Assembly: GCA_023396555.1 (NCBI GenBank)
Contig: JAEWWC010000235.1
Location: forward strand, 1-53,996
Origin: Bacillota bacterium
GTDB lineage: Bacteria > Bacillota > Clostridia > Christensenellales > SZUA-584
Direction of reading: 5' to 3'
DNA: 53,996 nucleotides
Of the stretch, positions 43,129 through 51,562 are shown one piece after another. Every line of letters starts with the position of its first letter. Positions within the stretch are counted from its first letter, which is position 1. The notes beneath the pieces were generated by a model that searched no databases, was not told the origin of the DNA, and saw nothing but the letters and a program-made list of their open reading frames with translations. The position numbers and the translations under genes are program-made.

Positions 43129-43848
43129 TTGAACAAAGGCAAAAGAGCGCTGCTGACCGTATCCGCTGTGCTGCTGCTGGTAGCGCTGGTCTTTGTGGCC
43201 TATATGGTGTTCCGCATTCGGGAGGTGGCTGTGATGGGCTGCCAGTCGCTGGACGCGAATGAGGTGGTCGATATTTCCGGTCTGGAATACGGCCAGAACA
43301 TTTTTTTGCTGGACAAGCAGTCGGTGATGGCCAAGATGGCCGGGGATCCCCGAATCAAGCCGGTCAGTGTGGAACCGGAGTACCCGGATAGGGTCATCAT
43401 CACGATAGAGGAACGCCAGCCTGCGGGCTACATCGAAAAGAACGGTTCATTGATCGTCATTGACGACGAGGGCTGGATACTTGAGGTGAGGCCGCAGTCT
43501 ACTGGGAGCGAACACCCGATGATTTACGGGTTGCAGGCGGATGCCTTCGAGGTGGGGCAGCCGCTGTGTTCGGGGGATATGTTCCGCGTGGATGTGATGA
43601 CGCGGGTGCTGGGTGCCGCTGAGGCGGCGGGCATAAGTCTGGGCAGTCTGGATGTGACGTTGCCGGCTGATATTGTGATTGCGACGACGGACGGGCTGAC
43701 GGTAGAACTGGGTGACGATACCAAGCTGGATGCCAAGATGAATCTGGTTAAAACCTCAATAAAAGAGATAGAGGCATTGGGGAAAGAATGTGGACAACTT
43801 GATGTTTCATCAGTGGATCAAGCATATTTTCGTGAGAAATCCTCTTAA
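43129..43848 (+). CDS. ftsQ: FtsQ/DivIB cell division protein
   Basis: A 239-residue bitopic protein: short basic cytoplasmic tail, one membrane helix (ALLTVSAVLLLVALVFVAYM), a POTRA domain (FRIREVAVMGCQSLDANEVV to VEPEYPDRVIITIEERQPAG) and a beta domain. It links FtsL/DivIC to the septal synthase. TTG start with GGAGG ten bases upstream. It lies between murA and ftsA, in the right place for divIB/ftsQ. Confidence 0.9.
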   Translation: MNKGKRALLTVSAVLLLVALVFVAYMVFRIREVAVMGCQSLDANEVVDISGLEYGQNIFLLDKQSVMAKMAGDPRIKPVSVEPEYPDRVIITIEERQPAGYIEKNGSLIVIDDEGWILEVRPQSTGSEHPMIYGLQADAFEVGQPLCSGDMFRVDVMTRVLGAAEAAGISLGSLDVTLPADIVIATTDGLTVELGDDTKLDAKMNLVKTSIKEIEALGKECGQLDVSSVDQAYFREKSS

Positions 43849-43854
43849 AGGTAT

Positions 43855-43882
43855 TTGTTATTTTTGACAGACGTGTTATTAT
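43855..43882 (+). promoter_or_regulatory. probable promoter of ftsA-ftsZ
   Basis: TTGTTA (43855-43860), a 16-base spacer and extended -10 TGTTATTAT (TATTAT 43877-43882). A consensus TTGACA at 43864-43869 and further AT-rich -10-like sequences follow, so there may be more than one start in the 96-base gap. Confidence 0.5.
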
Positions 43883-43944
43883 AACATTGGCAATGTATAT
43901 GCATTTTTTGTGAATTATATGGGTTAAGGGGACGGTCGGCGGGG

Positions 43945-45126
43945 ATGAAGAGTGTAACGGCTGCGATCGAATTTGGTACGTCCAAGATTATGTGTGTGGT
44001 CGGGCGCGAGAAATCGATTGGACGCTTTGAGGTATTGGGTGCCGGTGAAGCAAAATATGAGGGAATAAAAAACGCCCGGTGGCGCAAACCTTCAAATGTG
44101 GAGGAAGCAGTAGCCAAAGCGCTCACGATCGCGGAGAGGAAAGCCAAAAAGCGTGTACGCGAAGTCTTTGTTGGCGTCCCGGGCGGGTTTTGCAAGGTCA
44201 TATGCTGTGAAGGGTATACTGAAGTTTCCGGCGGTCGCGTCACCGAAAAGGACATTGAAAACATGATAGACGATGCAGAAAAGCAGATGGACGATATCCG
44301 CTATACTATTGTGTCTAGTACGCCGGTGTACTTTGTTCTTGATGACGGTAACCATTACATCGACGTGGTGGGCAGCAGCGCCCGAGAGCTTCGCGGTCTG
44401 GTCAGCTTTGTGTTTGCCAGCAACGATTTCATCAGTGATGTTAACAATGTACTCAGCGGTTTGAATGTTAAAGTCCGAGCGTTTATACCTGAGGTATTGG
44501 CGGAAAGCCTTTTTCTGGTGCCCACAGAGGAGCGGGATTGCAGCGCTGTACTACTGAATATTGGCTATTTCGATACCAATGTGACGGTTGTGTATGGTGA
44601 TGCAATTGTATATAATAAGACGGTGCATGCAGGCGGTATGCACATTGCCAGTGACCTTTCCATTGTAATGAACATGGATGTGGAGTCCGCTGAGCAGATT
44701 AAAAAACGGTTTTCATTTGGTCTTGAAAATAATGGCACGAAGTTATATGATTATGCTAAATTAAAGAATGGCAGACTGGAAAAGTACAGCCATGCCATGA
44801 TATCCGAAGTGGTTGATGCCCGGGTGGAGCAGATATGCGCGCTGATTTATGAAGCGCTCCAGCACAGTCCGCTAAACGTCGCCCGTCGGACAAGAATATA
44901 CCTGTCGGGTGGCGGGCTTGCCATGATGAAGGGTTCGCGGGATGCGCTGCAGAAATATCTCAAGCGGCAAGTGCGTGTTTCGATGGTGGAAGCGCCGCAG
45001 CTTGCGACACCCAACTACTATGTGGCGCTGGCGCTTCTGGATTATGTATTTGAGAGCGATTTTTTAAGTGAGGGACGAGGCGGAAAATCTATTTTTGGAC
45101 GGTTGTCAGATAAGATGTTTGACTGA
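43945..45126 (+). CDS. ftsA: cell division protein FtsA
   Basis: A 393-residue actin-fold protein that tethers FtsZ to the membrane. Start AAIEFGTSKIMCVVGR (phosphate 1 loop), then an SHS2/1C domain (KRVREVFVGVPGG), ERDCSAVLLNIGYFDTNVTV (phosphate 2), IYLSGGGLAMMKGSRD (adenosine motif) and a C-terminal region ending FGRLSDKMFD that could hold a weak amphipathic helix. The phosphate loops deviate from the E. coli pattern (EFGTSK where DIGT-K is common). Codon use is a little more A/T rich than its neighbours. Confidence 0.88.
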   Translation: MKSVTAAIEFGTSKIMCVVGREKSIGRFEVLGAGEAKYEGIKNARWRKPSNVEEAVAKALTIAERKAKKRVREVFVGVPGGFCKVICCEGYTEVSGGRVTEKDIENMIDDAEKQMDDIRYTIVSSTPVYFVLDDGNHYIDVVGSSARELRGLVSFVFASNDFISDVNNVLSGLNVKVRAFIPEVLAESLFLVPTEERDCSAVLLNIGYFDTNVTVVYGDAIVYNKTVHAGGMHIASDLSIVMNMDVESAEQIKKRFSFGLENNGTKLYDYAKLKNGRLEKYSHAMISEVVDARVEQICALIYEALQHSPLNVARRTRIYLSGGGLAMMKGSRDALQKYLKRQVRVSMVEAPQLATPNYYVALALLDYVFESDFLSEGRGGKSIFGRLSDKMFD

Positions 45127-45149
45127 CGTCCGTATTAAGGGGGGTTAAT

Positions 45150-46289
45150 ATGCCATTAGAAATTGATGTAGAGCAGGACAGCATTGCGAAGATCAAAGTG
45201 ATCGGTGTGGGTGGCGCTGGAAATAACGCTATCAACCGCATGATCGAGCACGGACTTACCGGCGCGGAGTTTTACGCCATCAATACGGACAAGCAGGCGC
45301 TGCTGCTCTCCAAGTGTAAAAATAAAATACAGATCGGCGAGAAACTGACGAGCGGTCTCGGTGTCGGGGGAGACCCTTCGGTGGGCAGACGCGCTGCGGA
45401 AGAGAGTATTGACGAACTGGCCGAGATCGTGGAGGGCGCCAATCTGATCTATGTTGCAGCCGGATTGGGCGGTGGCACCGGTACGGGTGCGGCTCCTGTT
45501 ATCGCCGAGCTGGCCCGGCAAAAGAACATACTGACGGTGGCCGTAGTCACGATGCCCTTCATGTTTGAAGGCGGGCAGCGGATCACCCGGGCTAAGGAAG
45601 GGCACTCAGTGCTATCCGAGGTGGTGGACACCATCGTCACGATTCCCAACGACAAGCTATTGCAGGTGATTGGCAAGGGAACATCGATGCTGGAAGCCTT
45701 CCGCGTGGCCGACGATGTGCTTCGTCAGGGCATACAGGGCATTACCGATCTGATCGTTAAGCCGGCGCTCGTCAACTTGGACTTTGCGGATGTGCGCACC
45801 GTCATGATGGAACGCGGTGTGGCACATATGGGCATCGGCGTGGGCTACGGCGACAACAAGACAATGGACGCCGCCAAGCAGGCGATACAAAGTCCGCTGC
45901 TGGAGACGAGCATCGAAGGCGCGCGCGGCATACTGTACAACGTGACGGGCGATCCCACGATGAGCCTGCTCGAGATAGAGGAAGCGGCCAACCTGATCCG
46001 TCAGGCGGCTGATCCGGAAGCGAACATATTCTTTGGCGCGGATACCGACGACAGCCTCGAAGACGAAGTGCGTATCACGGTGATTGCAACCGGTTTTGGT
46101 GGTGGCGTACGCAAGCCCAAACCGGTGGTACGGGAGGAAATACGCATGCCGGAGAGCCTGGAGGAGGACGACTTCATTCCGGTGCGGCCTGAGCGGAAAG
46201 GCCCGGTGATCGGCAGCTTTGCCGATTCAAGCAACGAACTGGACATCCCGCCGTTCCTGAGACGCAAGAAGATCAAGAAGGATTATTAA
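45150..46289 (+). CDS. ftsZ: cell division protein FtsZ
   Basis: A 379-residue tubulin homologue that forms the Z-ring. IKVIGVGGAGNNAINRMI, the tubulin signature GGGTGTGAAPV (about residues 108-118), the NLDFADVRTVM region and T7-type loop residues are all present. A short variable linker leads to the conserved C-terminal peptide DIPPFLRRKK, which binds FtsA and other partners. SD AAGGGGGG-type before the ATG. It is the last gene of the cluster; a terminator follows. Confidence 0.97.
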   Translation: MPLEIDVEQDSIAKIKVIGVGGAGNNAINRMIEHGLTGAEFYAINTDKQALLLSKCKNKIQIGEKLTSGLGVGGDPSVGRRAAEESIDELAEIVEGANLIYVAAGLGGGTGTGAAPVIAELARQKNILTVAVVTMPFMFEGGQRITRAKEGHSVLSEVVDTIVTIPNDKLLQVIGKGTSMLEAFRVADDVLRQGIQGITDLIVKPALVNLDFADVRTVMMERGVAHMGIGVGYGDNKTMDAAKQAIQSPLLETSIEGARGILYNVTGDPTMSLLEIEEAANLIRQAADPEANIFFGADTDDSLEDEVRITVIATGFGGGVRKPKPVVREEIRMPESLEEDDFIPVRPERKGPVIGSFADSSNELDIPPFLRRKKIKKDY

Positions 46290-46305
46290 ACAGTGAAATT
46301 TGCAA

Positions 46306-46338
46306 AGGCCCGCTGATATCGGCGGGCTTCGTTTTTTT
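46306..46338 (+). terminator. terminator at the end of the dcw cluster
   Basis: Stem GCCCGC (46308-46313) with GCGGGC (46322-46327), extended by A-T and G-T pairs, loop of eight, then seven T at 46332-46338. Confidence 0.85.
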
Positions 46339-46401
46339 CGGAGACATGTATTTGAGTGCTGTTGAAGCCGTGCTTTAAGCGTTAGCCAGCACCGTTGTCA
46401 A

Positions 46402-46430
46402 TTGACGGGACTATGCGCATATATTATAAT
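46402..46430 (+). promoter_or_regulatory. cysS promoter
   Basis: TTGACG (46402-46407), 17-base spacer, TATAAT (46425-46430). The leader is about 30 bases, too short for a T-box. Confidence 0.8.
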
Positions 46431-46466
46431 GAGCCGATAGAGTAATTGTGGCAGAGGAGAGAGACC

Positions 46467-47843
46467 TTGAAGCTTTTCAATACGATGACGCGTCGGAAGG
46501 ACGAATTTGTACCCGTGGAGCAGGGAAAAGCCAAAATTTATGCCTGCGGACCCACGGTATACAATTTTTTTCATATTGGCAACGCGCGTCCGTTCATTAT
46601 CTTTGATACGCTCCGGAGGTATCTGGAGTATACTGGTCTGGAAGTCACGTTTGTGCAGAACTTTACCGATGTGGACGATAAAATGATTGCCCGAGCGAAC
46701 GAGGAGCATGTGACGCTGAAGGAACTGGGCGAACGATTTATTACGGAATACTACAAGGACGCGAAGGGCCTCGGCATCCGTCCGGCCACTGTACATCCCA
46801 AAGCAACCGAGCATATCGGCGAAATAATAAACCTGGTCAGCAGCCTGATCGATAAGGGCCATGCGTATGTCTCAGACGGCGACGTATACTTCGATGTGGT
46901 GAGCTTTTCGGGATACGGCAAGTTATCCGGACAGTCGCTGGACGATCTCAAAGCGGGCGCTCGTATCGACGTGACAGAGATCAAGCGTAACCCCGAAGAC
47001 TTTGCCCTCTGGAAGGCGGCTAAACCCGGCGAGGACAGTTGGGACAGTCCATGGGGCAAGGGAAGGCCCGGCTGGCATATCGAATGCAGCGCGATGAGCA
47101 TGCGTTATCTCGGCGAGACGATCGACATTCATGGCGGTGGGCAGGATCTGATATTCCCCCACCACGAAAACGAGATCGCGCAGTCGGAAGCGGCTACGGG
47201 CAAGCCGTTTGCGCGTTACTGGATGCATAACGGCTACATCAACGTGGATAACGAGAAGATGTCCAAATCCAAGGGCAACTTTTTTACAGTGCGTGACATT
47301 GCGCAAAAATACGACCTCAAGGTCGTCCGGCTGTTCATGCTGTCGGCGCATTACAGAAACCCGATCAACTTCTCGGAGGAGCTCATCATGCAGGCGGCCT
47401 CCGCAATGGCACGCATCAAAAACTGTCGTGACAACTTAAAGTTTATCGAGCAGACGGGCGGATCGATTACCGTTGATGTGGAGAAGGATACATGTGCGTT
47501 GGAAGAGCGTTTCCGTCAGGCGATGGACGATGACCTGAACACGGCGGAAGCCATCGGTGTGATATTCGAATATATCCGCGATATCAATCTCGCGTTTGAA
47601 CACGGCGGCGATAAAAAGAGCGCCGGGGACGCGCTGGCAGCGCTGGACAAAGTGCTTGATGTGCTTAGCCTGGTGCCGGAAGAGGAAGCGATACCCGAAG
47701 AAGTAACGGAATTGGTGCGGCAGCGGCAGGGAGCCCGGGCAGCCCGAGATTTCGCGGCTGCGGATGCGCTGCGGGATAAGATAATGGCGCTGGGCTATGA
47801 GGTCAAGGATACGCCCGAAGGCGCTAAGATCAACAAAAGATAA
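46467..47843 (+). CDS. cysS: cysteine--tRNA ligase
   Basis: A 458-residue class I aminoacyl-tRNA synthetase. YACGPTVYNFFHIGNARP carries the zinc Cys and the HIGH-like HIGN motif; WHIECSAMSMRYLG holds further zinc ligands with HGGGQDLIFPHHENE; the KMSKS loop is KMSKSKGNF. The C-terminal anticodon-binding domain is complete. The TTG at 46467 follows AGAGGAGAGA and gives the normal start MKLFNTMTRR; an upstream TTG at 46446 has no SD. Confidence 0.96.
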   Translation: MKLFNTMTRRKDEFVPVEQGKAKIYACGPTVYNFFHIGNARPFIIFDTLRRYLEYTGLEVTFVQNFTDVDDKMIARANEEHVTLKELGERFITEYYKDAKGLGIRPATVHPKATEHIGEIINLVSSLIDKGHAYVSDGDVYFDVVSFSGYGKLSGQSLDDLKAGARIDVTEIKRNPEDFALWKAAKPGEDSWDSPWGKGRPGWHIECSAMSMRYLGETIDIHGGGQDLIFPHHENEIAQSEAATGKPFARYWMHNGYINVDNEKMSKSKGNFFTVRDIAQKYDLKVVRLFMLSAHYRNPINFSEELIMQAASAMARIKNCRDNLKFIEQTGGSITVDVEKDTCALEERFRQAMDDDLNTAEAIGVIFEYIRDINLAFEHGGDKKSAGDALAALDKVLDVLSLVPEEEAIPEEVTELVRQRQGARAARDFAAADALRDKIMALGYEVKDTPEGAKINKR

Positions 47844-47862
47844 AGGGAGCAGGGGAAAAAAC

Positions 47863-48219
47863 ATGAATGATATGAATAGTATGATGTCGCTTTTTATGGT
47901 GTTTATCGGTTTATTTACGTTGTACGCAGCGTTCACGGGCAAGGGGCCGGTATTCAACAATGACTATCCTAAGGCGATGAAGGCGGACGCCAACCAGATG
48001 CTGCGTAAGTTCTGCTGGTATATCGGGCCGGTTGCCACCATAACGGGCGGCCTCGATTATTTCTGGGACAAGATCGTCGGCCTGGAAACGGTTCAGAACG
48101 CGCCGTTTATCTGGGCACAATTTCCGTTTTTGCTTAGCATGCTGTTGATCGTCCCGGCTATTGTGATCTACATGATACAGTTCAGAAAGCGGTTCAAACA
48201 GTTCCTGAAGAAGTCATAA
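47863..48219 (+). CDS. small membrane protein of unknown function
   Basis: A 118-residue protein with two or three membrane helices: SLFMVFIGLFTLYAAFT at the N-terminus, a middle stretch (WYIGPVATITGGLDYFW) and LLSMLLIVPAIVIYMIQF near the C-terminus, with a basic tail KRFKQFLKKS. The soluble piece between contains NNDYPKAMKADANQMLRKFC. I do not recognise a named family. SD AGGGGA precedes the ATG. It is 19 bases after cysS and probably cotranscribed. Confidence 0.72.
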   Translation: MNDMNSMMSLFMVFIGLFTLYAAFTGKGPVFNNDYPKAMKADANQMLRKFCWYIGPVATITGGLDYFWDKIVGLETVQNAPFIWAQFPFLLSMLLIVPAIVIYMIQFRKRFKQFLKKS

Positions 48220-48323
48220 ACAGCCGAAGAATATCACGCATACGATATATTGTGCTGCCGGAGAGTCGGGCGTTTTTGCCGGCATAACGCTGGCTGAGCG
48301 GTTGCACAGGGGGAGGATGATGC

Positions 48324-48686
48324 GTGAGCGGACTGTTGTTTACACCCTGGCATGAGTGGGTAAGGCTGGATAATGGCAAAGCAGCCGTAGGCCTGACCGG
48401 TGTTGGCATGACGGGAGATGTCGTCTACATTGAACTGCCGGAAATCGGACGCGGCGTTGCGGAAGGTGAAGCTTGCGCCTCAGTGGAGACAGTCAAAACG
48501 ATATCCGAGGTGCATGCGCCGATGGCCGGCCGGGTTACAGCAGTTAACGATACAGTGTTTGACGATCCTGATATGATCGGCCGGAAGCCGCTGGAAACAT
48601 GGCTTTTTATGCTGGATATCAGCGGTGCCGATATGCCGAAACTCCTTACGGAACAGGAATATGCCGAATTGAAACGGGTTAAATAA
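48324..48686 (+). CDS. gcvH: glycine cleavage system H protein (lipoyl carrier)
   Basis: A 120-residue lipoyl-domain protein. The hybrid motif ASVETVKTISEVHAPMAG contains the lipoylated Lys (K58), and the start FTPWHEWVRLDNGKAAVGLT and C-terminal LLTEQEYAELKR match GcvH. In the glycine cleavage system it carries the aminomethyl group between P, T and L proteins. None of gcvP, gcvT or lpd is nearby, so it is an orphan here and may serve lipoate transfer or a system encoded elsewhere. GTG start after GGGAGG. Confidence 0.9.
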   Translation: MSGLLFTPWHEWVRLDNGKAAVGLTGVGMTGDVVYIELPEIGRGVAEGEACASVETVKTISEVHAPMAGRVTAVNDTVFDDPDMIGRKPLETWLFMLDISGADMPKLLTEQEYAELKRVK

Positions 48687-48694
48687 AGGGTAAT

Positions 48695-48726
48695 GAGGCT
48701 GTTCCATCAGGGCAGCCTCGTATTCT
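48695..48726 (+). terminator. weak terminator-like hairpin after gcvH
   Basis: GAGGCTG (48695-48701) pairs with CAGCCTC (48713-48719); the tail GTATTCTT is only partly T-rich. Confidence 0.45.
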
Positions 48727-48803
48727 TATGAACAGACCATATAATCCTGCCGTATGGCAAAGTGAAGCCGGACGAGCACAGGGAATTAACTAAGGAGAAA
48801 ACG

Positions 48804-49523
48804 ATGAGTGATGGCAAGCGCTTCTGGTTGGGAATATGCACGGCGCTGGGCAGTCTTCTGCTGATTGTGGGGCTGCTAATTGCGAGCATAGAAATGTTCG
48901 CCGTGAACGCAGGTTTTTTTCAAAGCGAGTACAGCAAGCTGGATACTGCGCAGAGCATCGGCATCAGCGAAGACGACCTGACGAAGGTGACGCATAAGCT
49001 GCTGGACTACACCACCGGCGCGGACGACAATCTGGACATTCAAGCCGAGATTCAGGGGCAGATGCAGGAGGTGTTTGGCGAGCGCGAGAAGGACCACATG
49101 GTGGACGTGAAGCTGCTGTATCTGGGAGCACGGAACGTGCGAATAATCACGCTGGTCACCGCCGTGCTGCTGATTGCCGCCGCCTTTTTCATCGGGCGCA
49201 GAGAGGCGCTGAGAGCGCTGTGTCGGTCGTTCCTGCGGGTTTCAATCGGCTTCGTGGTGTTCGTCGGGGCTATTGCGATATATGCCGCGCTGGATTTCAC
49301 TTCGTTCTGGACCAACTTTCATCACGTGTTTTTTACCAACGATTTGTGGATACTTGACCCTAGAACGGATGTGCTGATACAGATGGTACCCGAACAGTTC
49401 TTCTCGGATCTGGTAACGCGCATCATTATCCGCTTCGTATCTATATTCATCACGCTGAACGCCGCGTCGATGGTGGGGCTGGCAATACTCAAACGGCGGG
49501 AGAATACAATTGCCAAAGGATAA
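48804..49523 (+). CDS. TIGR01906/DUF1461 family membrane protein
   Basis: A 239-residue integral membrane protein with about four to five helices: LGSLLLIVGLLIASIEMF, ITLVTAVLLIAAAFFIG, SIGFVVFVGAIAIYAAL and the last around FVSIFITLNAASMVGLAIL. The family mark TNFHHVFFTNDLWILDPRTD, then VLIQMVPEQFF, lies outside or near the membrane surface and is highly conserved in Firmicutes. Function is unknown. SD AAGGAG supports the ATG at 48804. tsaD begins four bases after the stop. Confidence 0.83.
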   Translation: MSDGKRFWLGICTALGSLLLIVGLLIASIEMFAVNAGFFQSEYSKLDTAQSIGISEDDLTKVTHKLLDYTTGADDNLDIQAEIQGQMQEVFGEREKDHMVDVKLLYLGARNVRIITLVTAVLLIAAAFFIGRREALRALCRSFLRVSIGFVVFVGAIAIYAALDFTSFWTNFHHVFFTNDLWILDPRTDVLIQMVPEQFFSDLVTRIIIRFVSIFITLNAASMVGLAILKRRENTIAKG

Positions 49524-49527
49524 TAAC

Positions 49528-50523
49528 ATGGACAGGCTGATACTGGCAATAGAGACCTCGTGTGACGAGACAGCCGCGGCGGTGACGCGGGGGCGGCAGG
49601 TGCTCGGCAGCGCGGTCTATACACAGCCGGAGCATGAGAAATATGGCGGCGTGGTTCCGGAGATCGCGTCGCGCAACCACATCATGAAGCTGCCCTACAT
49701 CGTGGACGAAGCGCTGCGTTCGGCTGGACGTAGCTTTGACGATCTCGATGCTGTCGCCGTGACGGACGGGCCGGGGCTGGTGGGCGCGCTGCTCGTTGGC
49801 GTATCGTATGCCAAGGCGCTGGCTTATTATCTGGGCATTTCGCTGATACCCGTGCATCATATACAGGGGCATATATGCTCGCTGTATCTGTCGTATCAGG
49901 AGCTGAAGCCGCCGTTTCTTTGCCTCGTGGTGTCGGGCGGACATTCGCATATCGTGATCGTCGAGGATTACGGCAAATACCGCCTGATCGGCAAGACGCG
50001 GGACGACGCGGTGGGCGAGGCCTTCGATAAAACGGCGCGCGCACTGGAATTGGGATATCCCGGCGGCCCCAAGCTGGAGCAGTTGGCCCGTGAAGGCAAG
50101 CCCATCTACCGGTACCCGCGTGGCTTCAAGGGCGAGACGCATCTGGACTTCACGTTCAGCGGTCTCAAGACGGCGGTCATCAACCACATGCACAACATGA
50201 AACAGAAGGGCGAAAATTATAAGAAAGCGGATATCGCGGCGAGCTTTCAGGCGGAGGCGGTGGCTTTCCTTGCGGACAACACGTTTGAAGCTGCTGTACG
50301 CGAAGGTGTTTCCCGAATCGGCGTGGCGGGCGGCGTTTCCGCCAATGGTGCGCTGAGACGGGTGTTCGCGGAGCGCGCCGAAAAAGCAGGCTGCACGCTG
50401 TATCTGCCGGAGCTTCGTTACTGCACCGACAACGCCGCGATGATCGGCTGCGCCGCTTCGTTTGAGGAGCCGTGCGCCGAGCCCTTGAGACTGAACGCAG
50501 ACCCGTCCAAGCTGCTTTTTTAG
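49528..50523 (+). CDS. tsaD: tRNA N6-adenosine threonylcarbamoyltransferase
   Basis: A 331-residue ASKHA-fold enzyme that transfers threonylcarbamoyl to A37 of ANN-decoding tRNAs, with TsaB and TsaE. ILAIETSCDETAAAV at the start, the metal-binding HHIQGHICS (H near 111 and 115), VSGGHSHIV, VGEAFDKTARALELGYPGGP and CTDNAAMIG are standard. The ATG at 49528 with AAAGGA is preferred to a TTG at 49510. tsaB and tsaE are not in the window. Confidence 0.96.
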   Translation: MDRLILAIETSCDETAAAVTRGRQVLGSAVYTQPEHEKYGGVVPEIASRNHIMKLPYIVDEALRSAGRSFDDLDAVAVTDGPGLVGALLVGVSYAKALAYYLGISLIPVHHIQGHICSLYLSYQELKPPFLCLVVSGGHSHIVIVEDYGKYRLIGKTRDDAVGEAFDKTARALELGYPGGPKLEQLAREGKPIYRYPRGFKGETHLDFTFSGLKTAVINHMHNMKQKGENYKKADIAASFQAEAVAFLADNTFEAAVREGVSRIGVAGGVSANGALRRVFAERAEKAGCTLYLPELRYCTDNAAMIGCAASFEEPCAEPLRLNADPSKLLF

Positions 50524-50588
50524 GACTTCCAAAACGAATAGTGCTGCCAACAAGATAATATAGATGATATAACGACGGAGGATGCGGT

Positions 50589-51287
50589 ATGAAGCACGCT
50601 TTACGTTATATCATCTGTTTTTTAGTGATTGCAATAATTGGAGCCGTTCTGTTTAGCCTCCTGCCTGGGGACAGGATGGCAATGAGCCGGGCGAAGTTCA
50701 CGGTGGTGATCGACCCGGGACACGGCGGCTTTGACGGCGGCGCGATCGGTCGCCTGACAAACGTTCGTGAAGACGAGCTGAATCTGATCGTCGCGAACAA
50801 GCTCAAAGACCTGTTCGAGAAGAACGGCATCGCTGTTGTGATGACGCGACCGGACGAAAACGCGCTCGGCAGGACAAAGGATGAGGACATGGCCAAGCGC
50901 CGCAGCATCATCGAAAATGCGGAGGCGGATATCGTGATCTCCATCCACATGAACAAGTTCAATGATACTCAGTGTTCCGGTCCGGTGACGTTTTACCATG
51001 AGGAATCCGAGGAGGGCAAAAAGCTGGCGGAATTGATACAGGATGAGCTAAATGCCCGGCTGGAACCGCCGCGCCCACGCACCTTCCGCCCGGAGACCTA
51101 TTTTATACTGCGCTCCGGCGGCTGCCCCTGCGTGCTGGTGGAATGCGGATTTATCTCCAATGAACGTGAGGAACAGCTGCTGCAGACCGAAGAGTATCAG
51201 GACAAATGCGCGAAGGCTATATACTCCGGCGCGAAGCTGTATCTGGACCAGATGGTCTCCGGCGAGGCTGATGCGATAGAGCAGTAA
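50589..51287 (+). CDS. N-acetylmuramoyl-L-alanine amidase (CwlD-like)
   Basis: A 232-residue Amidase_3 enzyme that cuts the bond between MurNAc and L-Ala. An uncleaved N-terminal membrane anchor (YIICFLVIAIIGAVLFSLL) precedes the catalytic domain. Zinc ligands and catalytic residues are in IDPGHGGFDGGA (His), NVREDELNL (Glu), VISIHMNKF (His) and VLVECGFISN (Glu). It matches CwlD in size and anchor; CwlD makes muramic lactam for the spore cortex and is a germination/sporulation gene. Another vegetative amidase role is possible. SD GGAGGA. Confidence 0.87.
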   Translation: MKHALRYIICFLVIAIIGAVLFSLLPGDRMAMSRAKFTVVIDPGHGGFDGGAIGRLTNVREDELNLIVANKLKDLFEKNGIAVVMTRPDENALGRTKDEDMAKRRSIIENAEADIVISIHMNKFNDTQCSGPVTFYHEESEEGKKLAELIQDELNARLEPPRPRTFRPETYFILRSGGCPCVLVECGFISNEREEQLLQTEEYQDKCAKAIYSGAKLYLDQMVSGEADAIEQ

Positions 51288-51481
51288 GCCTTTTATAAAG
51301 CCACACCGCAGGAACCGCTGTATAGTGTCCGGTCATCGGCTTATATTTGCCAGTATCTCTTGTTTGGTCGAGAGAAAGCATTCTCGGCGGTCAATACGGA
51401 ATATACATACACAGTACTCACATGTCTTACAGGGACAAGCTTGAGGGATGCCGTGGCAATCGCATAAAGCTGGTTTCCGTC

Positions 51482-51510
51482 TGGCATGGCAGCCTATATT
51501 GGTGTATAAT
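51482..51510 (+). promoter_or_regulatory. promoter of the GH3 gene
   Basis: TATAAT (51505-51510) with a weak -35 (TGGCAT at 51482-51487) 17 bases upstream. The rest of the 275-base gap after the amidase gene holds no clear ORF, only a small dyad GAGAA/TTCTC near 51373-51387. Confidence 0.5.
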
Positions 51511-51562
51511 ATAACCAAATACACCCGGTACTCCCAACTTATACCTCGCAAGGAGCAATCGC

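Noticed and set aside
46431..46466. T-box riboswitch ahead of cysS
   Set aside because: The promoter lies only about 30 bases before the start, leaving no room for a T-box leader or its terminator.
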